64,000 nucleotides of DNA from Punica granatum (lineage: Eukaryota; Streptophyta; Magnoliopsida; Myrtales; Lythraceae), in contig NC_045133.1 in the NCBI RefSeq assembly GCF_007655135.1, positions 868,001-932,000 on the forward strand. The letters run 5' to 3'. Every line of letters begins with the position of its first letter. Position 1 is the first letter of the stretch. This document shows positions 13,169 through 29,229 of this stretch, in pieces. The position numbers and the translations under genes are program-made. The notes beneath the pieces are model-generated. The model was given only the letters and a program-made list of their open reading frames with translations. It did not search any database and had not been told where the DNA came from.

Positions 13169-14341
13169 GAGAAAACTAACAAAATAATCATTTAAAAATT
13201 TTAAAACTAATAAATTACTATTTGAAAGAATTTTTCGAATAAAATGATCGTTCAAAGATCAGAATCCATAATGTTTTACTACCACCGTCAAAATTTCATT
13301 AATGTCGTTACGGAAAAATGACATGGACGCTTATATGGCATCTAGTGGACAAATGACTCCAATTAACGTAGCACTTGCTCAGAAGCGATGTCGTTTGTGC
13401 TCATTCAAAAACCGACCGTTTAAAAAAAACAAAGGTTACTTGCCCAAAACGACACCGTCCTCGCCCCACTCCCCTCCCCTAACCAAACGACGACGTTGTT
13501 CCTCTCCCCCGCCCCCACCGAACGACGTCGTCACCATCACCCCCTCCCTCCTCCATCTACAATCAAAATTAGGGCAAGAAATCAAAATTAGGGATTTCTC
13601 CAAAGCCTCTCTCGGCAAAGATGACCCAATTTCTCTTCTTTCTTTTGGGTTTCTTTATTTTTTCAAGAAGTGAAAAGGACAGGGACACTTCCCAACTGGA
13701 AAGCAAAGTTCCCATCGATGGACTGAGACATTGAGCAACTAGAAAGCGAGCTCTAATCAAGCCAAATCGAGTGAAGGTCGACGAACCTCGAAGTAGACAA
13801 ACCAGATCGTCATTTGATCTTGTCGATTTCAGTACGAGTGAGTAAATGACGGTGCCCTATCAGAGCCTCTCCAACCTGCAATCATGAAGAATAGGGGTGA
13901 GAAATCCATAATTTTGATTTCTTGCCCTAATTTTGATTGCGTATGAGGGAGGAAGGAGATGATGGCGACGACGTCGTTCGGTGGGGGCGGGGGGGAGGAA
14001 CGACATCATCGTTCGGTTGGGGGAGGCAAGTAGGGCGAAGTCGGCGTCGTTTTGGGCAGGTAACCTTTTTCTTTTTTTTTTCCCCTATAAATGGTCGGTT
14101 TTTGAATGAGAACAAACGACGTCGCTCTTGGGCAAGTGCCACATTAATCGGAGTCGTTTGTCCACTAGATGTCACATAAGCATTCATGTCATTTTTCCGT
14201 AACGACACTAACATAATTTTGACGGTAGTAGCAAAACGTTATGGATTCTGCTCTTTGAATGATCGTTTTGTTCGAAAAATTCTTTCAGGTAGTAATTTGT
14301 TAGTTTTAAAATCTTTCAATGACTGTTTTGTTAGTTTTTTC
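13169..14341. mobile_element. Mutator-like foldback element with 9-bp target-site duplication
   Basis: Termini GAGAAAACTAACAAAA and, on the other strand, GAAAAAACTAACAAAA begin inverted repeats about 450 bp long. The right arm reads as the complement of the left from about 13890 to 14341. A perfect 9-bp direct repeat TTTAATTAA flanks the element (13160-13168 and 14342-14350), the hallmark of Mutator superfamily insertion. Length is 1173 bp. The arms are GC-rich internally with repeated ACGACGTCGTT motifs and carry reading frames that mirror each other, so these are not independent genes. No transposase is present, so it is non-autonomous. Confidence 0.85.
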
Positions 14342-14598
14342 TTTAATTAAACATATATAATAGATCATCGGTAGTGTTAAGACTTTTATGTTTAACATTT
14401 TTTATGAGTTAATAGTGGACAACAATGATGGTAACATTGTCACCCTCGTTACGAAATGTTCGGACTCTCGTGTTTAACCACGAACATATCAGATAAACTG
14501 AACAACCAGCACACGCACTGATCCCGTCAGTGTAGCACAAAAGGCCTAATATAGTTAACAAAAGCCGATATCTCCCAAGCCTAAGTCGAAGATCACAC

Positions 14599-15474
14599 TA
14601 TTAAATTTCCATAGGCATATATGGATCTGAGTCCATATTCACTTAAAAGTTCAAGCTGATAAGTGGTAGTACCGAAATCTCATATAAACCCATGGATATT
14701 CATTTATTTTTTCAATATGGGATTAACACCCTCAACACCCACCCCTATGTGCAACGTGTGGTCTATTTCAGCCTACACGTTGTTACGTGCCCTTAAACAC
14801 CCGCCCTCAACAATTGATCTCGAGTTAGGCTCATCTTCTATGCTCGGGCGAGGGGGAACACTGACACGAAGCGCATTCTTGTTTGTACTCGGACATATTA
14901 GACCTGGCGTGGTGTGGATGCGTGCACGCGGGTGGGCACGCATACGCTTAATTTGACTCTGATACCGTATTAAATTTCTATAGGCTTATACAGACCTAAA
15001 CTCATATCTACTTAAAAGCTCAAATTGATAAGTGGTGGTACCCAAATCTCATATAAACCAATGGATATTCATTCATTTTTTCAATGTGGTATTAACATCC
15101 TCAACACCTGCCCTCACGTGTAATGCGTGATATATTTCTGCCTACACGTTGTCACATGCCCTTAAACATCCACCTTCAACAATTGATCTTGAGCTTGGCT
15201 TATCTTCCGTGCTCGGGCGAAGGGGAACACTAACACGAGACACATTCTGGCTGTACTCAGATATATTGAGTCTGACGTGGTGTGAATGCATACACACGCG
15301 TGGGCGTGTATACGCTTAACTTGACTCTGATACCATATTAAATTTTTATAGGCTTATATGGATCTGAGTCCATATTCACTTAAAAGTTCAAATTGATAAG
15401 TGGTGGTATTCAAGTCTCATATAAACCTATGAATATTCGTTCATTTTTTCAATGTGAAATTAACATATTCAACA
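14599..15474 (-). mobile_element. Tandem TRIM retrotransposon (three LTRs, two internal regions)
   Basis: Three about 139-bp direct repeats (14599-14737, 14968-15106, 15336-15474) are separated by two about 230-bp internal regions. Read on the minus strand, each LTR begins TGTTGAG after a purine-rich tract (for example AGGGGTGGG). The second and third LTRs end in AATTTAATA followed by TGGTATCAGAG or a one-base variant, the primer-binding site complementary to initiator Met tRNA. Flanking 5-mers CACAC (14594-14598) and CACAT (15475-15479) are a near-perfect target duplication. Size and lack of coding sequence fit a terminal-repeat retrotransposon in miniature, and the LTR-internal-LTR-internal-LTR order fits recombination between LTRs. 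No 5S-like segment was seen, so it is not obviously the Cassandra family. Confidence 0.8.
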
Positions 15475-15827
15475 CACATAATTAAATATTGTTTTTGACA
15501 AATGCATTAAATTGGATTGAAAACGTTTGAAAAAGCAAAAAGAAAAAGAAAAACTAAGGAAGAAAGATGGGTATGCAGGTGTCCCATCAAATTCGGTACT
15601 CGCTACATATTGGTTGAGACGAGTTTATAAATAAATAAATAAAAAATATAAATGAATAGTTAAATAATGATTGAGATTTGAAACGAGTCTTAGAGAATTA
15701 AATAATAATAATATAAAAAAGAATGAAAAGAAAAGAATATATGTCCCACTAAGTTTAATATAATTTAAGTTTAATACGCAAAGTAAGAGAGGTTGAGTAT
15801 GCAACGACAGTGGAGAAGATGGGATAC

Positions 15828-15915
15828 GGTTCAGACCGCCTACCTTAGTGGTAATGCATTACAATGGACGGTGGAATTTTATGCCATCACAAGATTCAGA
15901 TCCACAACACATGAC
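15828..15915 (+). mobile_element. Possible tRNA-derived SINE fragment
   Basis: CCTTAGTGGTAATGC resembles an A box, and AGATTCAGATCC about 50 bases later resembles a B box of a tRNA-type RNA polymerase III promoter. No tail or target duplication was recognised, so this is weak. Confidence 0.25.
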
Positions 15916-16241
15916 AAAAGAGAGTAGATCATCAAACAGTTCAAGGAAACCGGACCCGATCGACTGTATAGTGCTGAAGTTTGTATTGATATAGATGGTT
16001 TCTTTGTTCCAGGTGAACTACAGATGCAACGGGAAAGGATCCAAATCTGGCGACTCGAGCAAAATAATTACTTGTCTTAAAAAAATCATACAGAGCAGAG
16101 ACATTACTTCCTCTACAACTGTACTACACTGAAGTCTAAACATAGACAGCTGACAGTAGAGATATTGCAGCTGCAATACAGGCACAAACAATAAGTCATG
16201 CCGACTCATACGGAAAGCCGACATAGATGTATCTTCCCAGA

Positions 16242-19778
<3,537 letters not shown>

Positions 19779-19859
19779 TTATCTGTCAAAGAGCAGGTAA
19801 ATTCGGCTCCACTTTGCTTTGATTGATTTCTTCCTCTGCCCAGAGCTAGGGTTTGGCCG

Positions 19860-21059
19860 TCGGGGATAAATTTTGGCACCAGAATCTGGAGAAAGAAATG
19901 GAGGGTGGCTTTTTAGTCGGTAACTTTGCAGACCATATACAATTGTCTTTGGTGGACCCCACCGAAAATATCTACTCAGTCGACTATTCCTCGGGTGAAA
20001 ACACGACGAGGCTAAGGCGGTTTTGGATTGAAAGGGAATTAATTTCAACTTTAACTTTAATTCAATACACAACACAATAAAAATATGTATTTCTCATTTA
20101 AAAATTTTTAATTTTAACTTTAACCCAACACACTATATAACAAAAACACACGTTTTCCAAATTAAATTTATAATCACATTTCATTTGCCTTTTTTCCACA
20201 ATCAAAATCAAAATCAAAATTAAAGTGACTTAACTCTGAATCCAAACGGTCCTAATCCCCTTCCGGCATCGACCTGCTCTTTAACGTGTAAGTTTTGAAC
20301 TTTGTTATTATATTAAATGGATTTTTGTTATAATTTAAAATGAGGTACTCCAATGGTCTGCCGAAAAAGTTAAGCAGCAGCACGTAACAGTTTGGAAGCT
20401 CCACAGGCGCATCCGCTCGAGAATAAGATCTCAACTCGAACAATTTTACTATATATATATATATATATTGCTCGCGCACGGCCTTCATACTAAGCGAGTT
20501 ATGGCAAAAATTGTAGACTGAGCTGTCCACAGAGAGCCAACATCTGTTGCCCGGACGGGTTACTAAGCCCGTTTTACAAAGTAGTAATGTTGTCCCAAGC
20601 TCCTCTAAACTCCTGGCCTCCCCGATCTGCCTGCATAGCATGCGTACGGGGTTGAATATCACTTCTGATAGTTGTCGACGATGCCATTCCACCGCAGAAA
20701 AGCTGATATATCCATCTTCGGTTTTTCCATCAACGCCAAAGCTTGCTCTATCATATATATATATATATATATGTACTGGTGCTGCAGCCTTGCTGTTGAG
20801 AAAGAGATTGCCTCAAGGTTTGGCATGTACGTGACAGTATCTGACTCTCCTCGAACCATTGACAGAGTTTCTCCAGAAGACAGATAAATGGTCGCCGAGG
20901 AGACAGACATCGAGGTTTTGACTCGAAAAGGGATCTGATTAACATCGGTCTGCTAAATTCCCATTTTTATGATTCCATGTACAATGACGAACTTACAAGT
21001 AGAAAATATTGGAGTAGAGAGCGTTGTGAACAAAAAGTAGATACAAATTTATGAGATAT
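19860..21059. other. Intergenic DNA between helicase and lectin kinase
   Basis: Contains two TA microsatellites (about 20449-20469 and 20752-20772). Short overlapping reading frames on both strands at 20500-20945 run into the TA tracts and show no recognisable domain. No gene is supported. Confidence 0.5.
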
Positions 21060-23275
21060 TCACATAGGAATCTGAGGCTCATCTCCACCAAGAAGCAGAG
21101 CCACCACGTCTTTTATCCCGGGCCTTCGCGTGGGGTCAGGGTGGCAACAGGCCAACCCGAGCTTCAGGACCGTCTCCACCTCCTGTGTGCTGCACACTCC
21201 CTTTATTTTCTCATCCACTGCCAGGCTGATAGCCCCCCTCGAGTACAGGCTCCTTACCCAGTCGACCAGAACTACCTCGTCATCTGATCTGACAGAGACT
21301 TCTATCGGCCTCCTCCCACATACAACCTCCAGCACCACGACCCCGAAGCTGTATACGTCGCTCGACTGAGACGGCATCGCCGACGTTACCAGCTCAGGCG
21401 CTAAGTACCTGCATGTCATCACGACCACATGGTAAGTCCACTCAAGATCTTATCAAGCATTCAGCAAGAGGTATTTTATATGCTTACTACTACTAACTGC
21501 TAGTTGCTAGTTATGGTCATGACAGTACCCCAACGTCCCCACTACACGAGTGGTGTTCGGTGTTTCGCCGTGCTGGTACAACTTTGCAAGACCAAAGTCT
21601 CCGAGCCTCCCTCTCATGTCGGAGTCCAACAGCACATTGCTGGACTTGATATCCCGGTGGATCACCACCTGGTCCCACCCGTGGTGGAGGTAGTTCAGCC
21701 CCTCGGCGACATCGGAGAGGATCCTCCGGCGTTGCTCCCATCCCAAGAGCTTCTCGGATTTATTGAAGATCAATCTGTTGAGGCTTCCATTGGGCATGTA
21801 GTCATAGACGATCAGTAGCTCGTTGCCTCTCCTACACCAACCCCGCATCTGTACTAGGTTCTTGTGCTGGAGCCTGCCCATGCTCGAGATCTCGGCCATG
21901 AATTCCCTCAGCCCTTGTTTCGAGTCGTGGTTCACGCACTTAACTGCGACTTCAGAGTTGTTTTCTAGGATTCCTTTGTAGACTCTTCCAAAACCACCTG
22001 AACCCAGGAGCCTATTGCTGGAGAACCCATCAGTTGCTCGCATTAGTTCCTCATAGGGGAATCTGTGAGGCCAATACTCGAGCTCCCAATCCTCGACCTC
22101 ATCCTCTTGTTGCTCACCCGACTTACTCCTCCACCAATACCAGTAACACCCGGACACAACGATTAGCACAAAAATCACACAAGCAATAGAAATCCCGGCA
22201 ATTGCACCAGCAGATAAACCCGGGGAAGAAGATTCAGGCAAGAAAACAGGGAGATTAGTAGTGTTGATGTCGCGAGCTACTCCCACGTCGCTCAAGCTCC
22301 AAGCCAGCACCCTCTGCGCCTCGACCCAATTAGTCTTCGATGCGGAGAACCCGACACACATCTCCTGGGACACATAATTAGATATGTTGGGATCCTTATA
22401 GCTAATCAAAGGCCTCGATGGTCTAGAAACACCAAGAGGGGCAATCGTCACATTGATTTCAAAATCGTTGCCATCAAGTTCAATCCATGCATGGACATTC
22501 TGCCCAGTCCTCATGCGAAACGGAACAAAGTCGCCCGACGAATTGTAGTACCCTGCAGGTTGGATCACCACTGATTCGACATTGTTGAGATCAATTCCGA
22601 CATGGTTATCATCGGGGTCCTTCAGTTCTTGGTTCTTCCCTGTATCGAATTCGACTGCTAAGAGTGGAGCCGGAGGGGGAACTGCGGCGTTGGTGAACAG
22701 ACCAAAGTACTGACTCGCCAGAGCACCTGAAGAACACCAAACGGGGTGGGGATGGACCAAAATAAGAGAAATTCAAGCAAAACATACATATCAAGGGCGT
22801 CTGAGATTTCTGTTAGAGGCAGTATTATGATCAGCTCGTAACCACGAATCGAACCGAGCTTCTTCCACACATGTTCTTGGACCTGCCGCAAGCTCATATA
22901 AAGGAGAATAGAGTATTTGGGACCTGAGGGAGAAGTGGAGTTGGAGAGGACGAAGGCGAGGCCAAAGCCAGGGCTGGTGGCGATCTGCGGCAGGACGGAG
23001 AAGACGAACTGGGTCGAGAAGGAGGTTACGGAGGTGGAATTGGGCTGAGCTCTCATGGCAATTCTCGAAGGGTAGAAGGCGCGGCCATGGGAGAACTGCA
23101 CGGAGTCATTAGTGAGCTTGACCACGCCCGACTGCACCCTCGCGTCGTTGATGAGGAGGATCTGCGTGGCATTGCCCGCTCCGGCGAAGGAGTCGAAGAG
23201 GAAGTCGAGGGCAAGGGAGGGGCGGGGGATCACGAAGAGGAAGTAGATGATGATGGGGCAGAGCCGCGAACACAT
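21060..23275 (-). CDS. L-type lectin-domain receptor kinase
   Basis: Plasma-membrane receptor kinase with an extracellular legume-lectin-like domain. Exons (minus): 22924-23275, 21529-22726 and 21060-21408; 632 residues. The Met at 23273-23275 starts a plausible signal peptide (about residues 1-22); an in-frame Met 36 codons upstream would bury it. The lectin domain spans roughly 23-265 and includes AVEFDT and NHVGIDLN. A transmembrane segment lies near 289-312. The kinase has a glycine loop GSGGFG (about 359), invariant Lys near 380, HRD near 474 (an RD kinase), DFG near 494 and APE just after the second splice. All catalytic residues are present. Intron 1 cuts the lectin domain after SPSG, and intron 2 cuts the activation segment between VVGTL and APE. 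Most plant L-type lectin kinases are intronless, so this structure is less common. Subfamily not assigned; ligand unknown. Confidence 0.93.
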
Positions 23276-23419
23276 GGTTGCAGATTCTTCCGGTGGGCGG
23301 CCGGCGGCTAGGACTGGAGAAGGAGGGAGAACTGGGTCGATCGAATTTAGGTGAGAGTGGGAGGATGATGATGTTGTTGACATTTCCTTGATTTATTATC
23401 ATCATCGTTTGCTTACTTT

Positions 23420-24229
23420 ATGTCCAAGTCCAAGGCTGCGGTGTGGGGCTGCACGGCTGTCTGTTTTGTACGGTACGGTCAATCACTGCCGTTGTTTTCC
23501 TACGTCGACCGAAGCTATCCCAGTAAAAATCTAATTATAATCAATTCATTTCTCCCGTGCAAACTTTCCACAAAAGGAAGTTTTGTAATCCAGAAAGCTC
23601 ACTACGTACTCGTCCTATTGTCTTTTTTGCTGAATAAAAAAACAAAACAAAAAAAAAAGACAATACTTGAGCGCTCAGCACAGTGGTAACACTCTTCTCT
23701 AAGTTACACGACGTAAGATTGATTTTGTTCGCATAAACAAAGTAGAAACACACTGATTCGGGTTGCCCTCTTTTTATTATCTAAGGTGAAGGTGAGATCA
23801 AAACATAAACACGAATGCCATCCATAGAGGAACCTATGAAGTATGAATTCAACAACACAAAATGCCAAAAAAGAAGAAGGGGGAAAAAAGAAGAAGAAGA
23901 AGAAGAAGACAAAACCCCATGTCAAGACGACAAGATCTAACGATGAGCACTTTATTGGGCTTGACTGCAAGTCCCCCAATTTGATTGGGCCTTTTCTGGG
24001 CATGGGTTGAGAGGAAAAGCCCAGGGAGAAATTTCTCCTTTTGAGATTATCTACCAAAAGGCGCTGGTGTCGAGCTTTTTATTCTTTTCTTTTCATTGGG
24101 AAAAGGGGCAGAGCCTAAGAACAAAAACCTAAATTACACAAAAATGAGGCATGGAGACCTCAACAAGATTGCCCGAGAGGATAGTCCGAATCCCCTTCGC
24201 AGGAAAATGAAAAACATGAAAGTCTCATG
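23420..24229. other. Intergenic, low-complexity tracts
   Basis: Holds A-rich (about 23636-23660) and GAA-rich (about 23886-23910) tracts. A patch at 23674-23700 (GCTCAGCACAGTGGTAAC) resembles a tRNA-type A box, but no B box follows. No gene seen. Confidence 0.4.
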
Positions 24230-24485
24230 GAAGCTCCAATAACTGTCGAGCGAGCCAATCAACCAAGGCATTGCCTTCCTAAAGCGTGTAGACAGTGTAA
24301 ATTTCCCACTCCTTGGGCCAGAGACCGCGAGTCGATGCAATAAGGGGTGAAAGCTGTGTAGCCACGGCGTCCTGATTTAAGGCAAGACGTCCGACGAGTT
24401 CAAAGTCAACCTCGACTGTGATACGCCTATTGACTAGAGCCCACTCAAAGTTCAAAATCATATTTAATTCCCCATAATTCAGCAA
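24230..24485 (-). pseudogene. Relic of a plant RNase H-like domain (retroelement type)
   Basis: The minus-strand translation contains LSPLIASTRGLWPKEWE followed, after an in-frame stop, by EGNALVDWLA. This matches the C-terminal half of the RNase H-like domain of plant non-LTR elements and derived proteins, where a long helix is followed by an HVYREGN-ADWLA-type motif. The expected conserved Tyr/Arg before EGN is replaced by a stop, so it is broken. It stands alone with no reverse transcriptase nearby. Confidence 0.5.
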
Positions 24486-24529
24486 TAACGATCTCGCACA
24501 GCCATCTGTCTACTTTATTATTTGTTATT

Positions 24530-26890
24530 TTCCATCTATATCTATAATAAAGAGGGAAGTCTTCTTTGGTGTGCCTTTAAATTTCCAAAAATGCCCTTAG
24601 TAAGATACTTATAATTAATAATAATAATTATCGGTTATATTATGGGTAAATAGAATCTAAAAAAAAAGTGATTCAATTTCTACCATTTTCAACATTACAT
24701 GCTCCAACCTCATTGGATACCAAAACATAAATATATTCAAGTTTGATCCGTTCCATAAGATAAATACATAATAAGCATCAATTCTCTAAACCGTTTGATG
24801 TTTTTTGAGCACTTCACCTTTATGTGCATGAAAACTACCCATATCTTCCCTCCACCAATCTCCCCTTTTTTTTTTTCCATTTTATACTCTCTTTTCTTGC
24901 CACGATATATAGCTAATGAACTTTCATTAGAAAATCTCTCTGAGTGTGAAATATCACAACATATCTAGAAGTAAATTTTACTTTTCAATATACATATATC
25001 GTGTCATTTTAATCATTTTATAAATTTTTTTGTTCGTAGCATAAGCACGTTTCTAGTCTATACTGTCTCCTACTATAATGAAGATAAATATACCCTATTC
25101 TTTGGGTTCTTGAAATTGTAAAATTGAAATAGTATCAACCAATTACTCATTTAAAAAAAAGTAATCAACCAATTTGAAAAGAACTAATTCTTAATATATT
25201 AGTAATGTTATATAACATCTCTTTTTCTTCTTAAATTTCTCTATCTCCTCTTACTCTACACTTAAACATTCTTAAATTAAGAGGAGCTTAAAGGCGTAAT
25301 TTTCATTTTAATAATAATTTCTTAACCACACATTGCCAATATTCTCCTCTTCGCTCTCCTCCTCGTGTTCCCTCTCTTCTCTCTCTCGCTCATTTCTTTT
25401 TCTCTTTCCTTTTTTAATTTAATTAATCAGGTTAGGTGTTATAAGAAAATCATAATTTTATTATAAGATAAAAATCTATTCACATTTAGAAATATCAAAC
25501 AATACATGAGTTCAGGTTTAAAATGAAATTAAATATGTGCATGTAGCACGAGTAGAAATGTAGTTATTAATTTATCCTAAATGCTTTCTGTTTTCAAGGG
25601 GGAAAAAAGAAGAAGACATAAAAGGAAAAACAATGATAAGCCTAATATTGCCAAAGCTCTTGCCTAATTTTAGAGAAGTTTTTGGGTGAACTTGCATCGC
25701 CATGTGGCGTGAGGAAACATCAATTAAATTGCATGAAATAAGAAAATTGGTGCTAATCACTCGGATAATTACTATTATTCATTAAAGAATTCTTATTCGT
25801 TCTTCTTCACCACGTCAACATGAGGTAGAATCATTTAAGATTTTCTCTTAGTTTTAGCATAGGATGAAAGCTCAACCTCGAGCTTAGCCTCCCATCATGT
25901 TCGGAATTGTTTATGTCCGTGCATTTTAAGTTTGTATTTGGATTGAGTCTATCGATGATTGATAGTTTATTAAGTATGTGTAGATTCCTAACATCCATGT
26001 GATGATTTTCTTATTGCTTAGTTAAGAAGTGGTTCGGCCAATTGTATTTTAAGAGCATATACGATATTAGAAAAAGAACCCACCCTAAGTGCAAAATTTT
26101 AAGATAAAAATGAACTATCTACGTGAAAATTTTGAAAATTAGATATTATTTTCTATTATTAATGTTTTTAACAAAATATTAAAATATATATAATTAATTG
26201 TGTTACATACGGTTTCCTAATTTAATATTCCGTTCTGTTGTTGTGTTATGTTATGTGCAAATTATATCGATTCATTTTTACACAAAAATGCAAAAATAAA
26301 ATAGAAAATTAAAAATTGAAAAGGAGAAAGTGGGCCAATGCATTGGAATCGGATGGAAAGAGAGGGCGAGAAAGATGTCGAGAAGGAAGGAAGAAGATGA
26401 ATGAAAAGCCAATTGAATTTACTATTTGATCTCCGATCCAACGATAATTGTATAGATAATAGTATTCCGCAAAAGAAACATAATTGGATCACCGAATCGG
26501 GCTCCGCCACCTCGCGATGGCCAACGAGGATGTTGGGATTGCGTCTTGTCGGTTAACGCGGACGGTGGAAAAGGACAAAGCCAAGACAAAAGCGGTCGTC
26601 GGACAAGATGACGATGATGATGCCAACTGCTAACAGATTCATCGACCGAACTGAAGGAACCACACGAACCGGGTGGGTCCCGCGGTGTGAGTTTTGAAGC
26701 GTGAATCTCCAATTGTCCATGTCCTCCAAGTGGCGGGTAGCTCCTGGCTGCGGCCCACGCGTCGGGCCTCTGTCACCCCCACGGCCCTACTGCCGTTGCT
26801 CTCCGTGGCAATGTGAAGGCCCTGTCTCCGCCACGCGTCCACCCGGTTAGCGCTGCCCATGTTTAGGCCCCGTTTGGCTCACGAATGACT
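24530..26890. other. AT-rich intergenic DNA
   Basis: No gene recognised. A GC-richer island at about 26490-26880 carries overlapping reading frames on both strands without recognisable domains. It ends in GGCCCCGTTTGG (about 26865), a sequence resembling termini of some plant MITEs, but no partner terminus was found. Confidence 0.4.
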
Positions 26891-29100
26891 TGCAATCCAA
26901 CTCCAATATTCCATTCCCCACGACAGTGTCGGCAGAAATTCCTTTCTTTTTTTTTTTTTTTCTCCCACAAGATCGACCGGTTTCTTTCGAGTTAGTTGGG
27001 CATCTATTCATCAGATGGAACTGTCCATTTCAATTCCCATGTCACCCGCCACGAATAGATAGAATGTCTAGATTTCGTGGAAGGCCTCAATATGTCGGTC
27101 AATTTTAAGAATACTAGTCAATTCGAAAACTATCTCGATACCTCCCACTAGAGCATATACTAATCCTGTACTATGCTATGATAATATCCTCATATTTGAA
27201 CGCGGGAAAATCAATATAGAAAAGTCAAAATTGGCGGAGGATGTTTTGTTTCCTATCCAAATAGTTTTGCCATAGTCATGTGCGAGCTTATTTACGCACT
27301 GTTCAATGTCAAAGGTGAAGGTTTGATAATATCCGGCTATCTAGATTCTCTTCGTCCTCCCAACAGTTACAGAATGACTATTTTTGTTGCTCGGGAACGA
27401 TTTGGTGGAACAATTCATCATTACATATTATTGTGACAGATACCTATAACACGAGATGACATAATAGAAAAAATAAATCGAACATCGGATATACGTGATA
27501 AAATCCTTAACATGGAAATATTTACGAACAGAGTCGGAGGATCCACTAGATTAATAAACAGGAGATTATAGTTCTCAGGTATGTCTCTCAATCTCAACCC
27601 CCATTACAGAACTTAATCCCGATAAGAGTTTAACTCGATCTCTCAACTCTCTTCATCCTCTCACTCTAAACCGAGACTCCAAGAATATAACTCGGCGAAT
27701 TTCTCAAGAAGATCACACCATCACCAACTCTGTGATTCTAAATTCTCTCTCGCCTGTCTTTAAGGACTCAGGATTTTGTGGCACCGAGACACCTTTTACA
27801 ACTCGTACAAGACCATATATATATATAGACTTAAAATATATCATAATATCTCCTAAAATATCATAATATCTCTCCAGAATATTTTCTAAAATATTTCCTT
27901 TTTATCTGATAAAATATATATGATGATAAAATCCCATAATTTATGCCTTTAGAAAATTCCTTTTTATCTTCTCGACAGTTTCGAGACCAAATATGGGGAT
28001 GGTAGTTTTCCTTGATGGGAACATTGGCAATGATCGATCGATCCATTGTGCAAATCTTGCAATGGTTCATTGGTTGGTGTATCGCGGGGCCCCACATCAT
28101 CCACCCCTTCCCCCTGCAGGCAGTGGCACCACCCATGTGCGTCTGCATGCATGAAGATTAATTAGTGACACTTTGTCGATAATATTCAAAGAGAAATTTT
28201 ACCCGGCAAACGCATAATGTTAAGGTTGTGATTTTTCTTTTCTTTCGGGAGAATGTTAAGGCTGTTTCGAGACGTCAGCTGGTCGTAAAGGTACGGATAG
28301 AAGATATCTCTTTCTAAGTAATTGTTATTAAGAGAGCATACACTTGATCTCTAAGATCTCTATGATGTCATTACCTATCGAAAGCTTGTATACGGCCTCG
28401 AAGCACATTAATATAACACGTTCTCTAATTCGTATCAGATCAATTTTCATTTTAATTAACCAATATAGGCGAAGGCAACATTTATTCTACCGGTATCGAA
28501 TTTATTCATTATAAGAAAAATAGCAATGTCAGATTCGGAAGTATGTGAAGCGTCCCTGAATTATTTATATTAAAAAGGACAGGGGAAAAAAAAAAAGAAT
28601 TAAACTTCTTCATCGAAAGTGGAAGAGAAATTTTGGCCCTCAGACTGCCACATATCCTACCTCAAAGAGCGACGCCTATTGTCAGGCGCGGCCACCTCAT
28701 ACCGCCACCAAGCCCCGCCCCAATGGCCAAGCATAGCGCCCCCTCTCCCCCGCCCGACGAGCCGAACATTCCGTTTCTACCAATTTTTCTTTTTCATCAA
28801 ATAAAAATATTTTTTTTAAAAAAATTATTTTTTCCAATCAGATTACGGCATCTTCTCCCATTTTGCCAAAGTAATTTCAATGCTTCCCATTGCAAGTAAA
28901 ATTTGCTCATACAAAGCGTAGTTTGCCAGCGCGTCACATGGGTCGTGTTTAAAATGGTCATTTAATTTAATTATGTTAATTTAGCAGTAATTATTATTAA
29001 TTAGTATTAAGTAACTTGGTCCAAAAATTAATAATAATAACAAATATATTGAGTAATTTTCCCTTCCGTGGGCCCCACTAAAGTTCTCTCCCTTTCCCGC
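26890..29100. other. Intergenic DNA, possible LTR-derived sequence
   Basis: No gene recognised. The segment at about 27580-27930, with repeated CATAATATCTCCTAAAATAT-like blocks and a pyrimidine-rich leader-like stretch, looks like retrotransposon LTR material, but no paired LTR, primer site or target duplication was identified. Confidence 0.35.
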
Positions 29101-29187
29101 TATAAATACGCCCCTAAAAGAGGCAAAGCTCGCAGGTTTACTTGCCAACCAAACTGAAACGGATCCTCTCTCTCTCTCTCTCTCTCT
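29101..29187 (+). promoter_or_regulatory. Core promoter and CT-rich leader of the PB1 gene
   Basis: TATAAATA lies at 29101-29108, with a CT-dinucleotide run at 29166-29187 about 60 bases downstream and the ATG at 29230. The arrangement is a classic TATA plus pyrimidine patch. Confidence 0.65.
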
Positions 29188-29229
29188 GTCGTCCGAGAAA
29201 AAGCAAAGTCGAAGTCAGAGAAAGAATCT

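Noticed and set aside
13302..14214. Mirror-image reading frames on both strands
   Set aside because: They lie in the two inverted-repeat arms of the foldback element and translate the same repeated sequence; not genes.
20252..20945. Cluster of overlapping 64-146-residue frames on both strands
   Set aside because: They run through TA microsatellites giving Tyr-Ile repeats, and show no recognisable domain or splice structure.
23276..23383. Upstream in-frame Met of the lectin receptor kinase
   Set aside because: It would place 36 Ser/Pro-rich residues before the signal peptide; the Met at 23275 directly precedes the hydrophobic leader.
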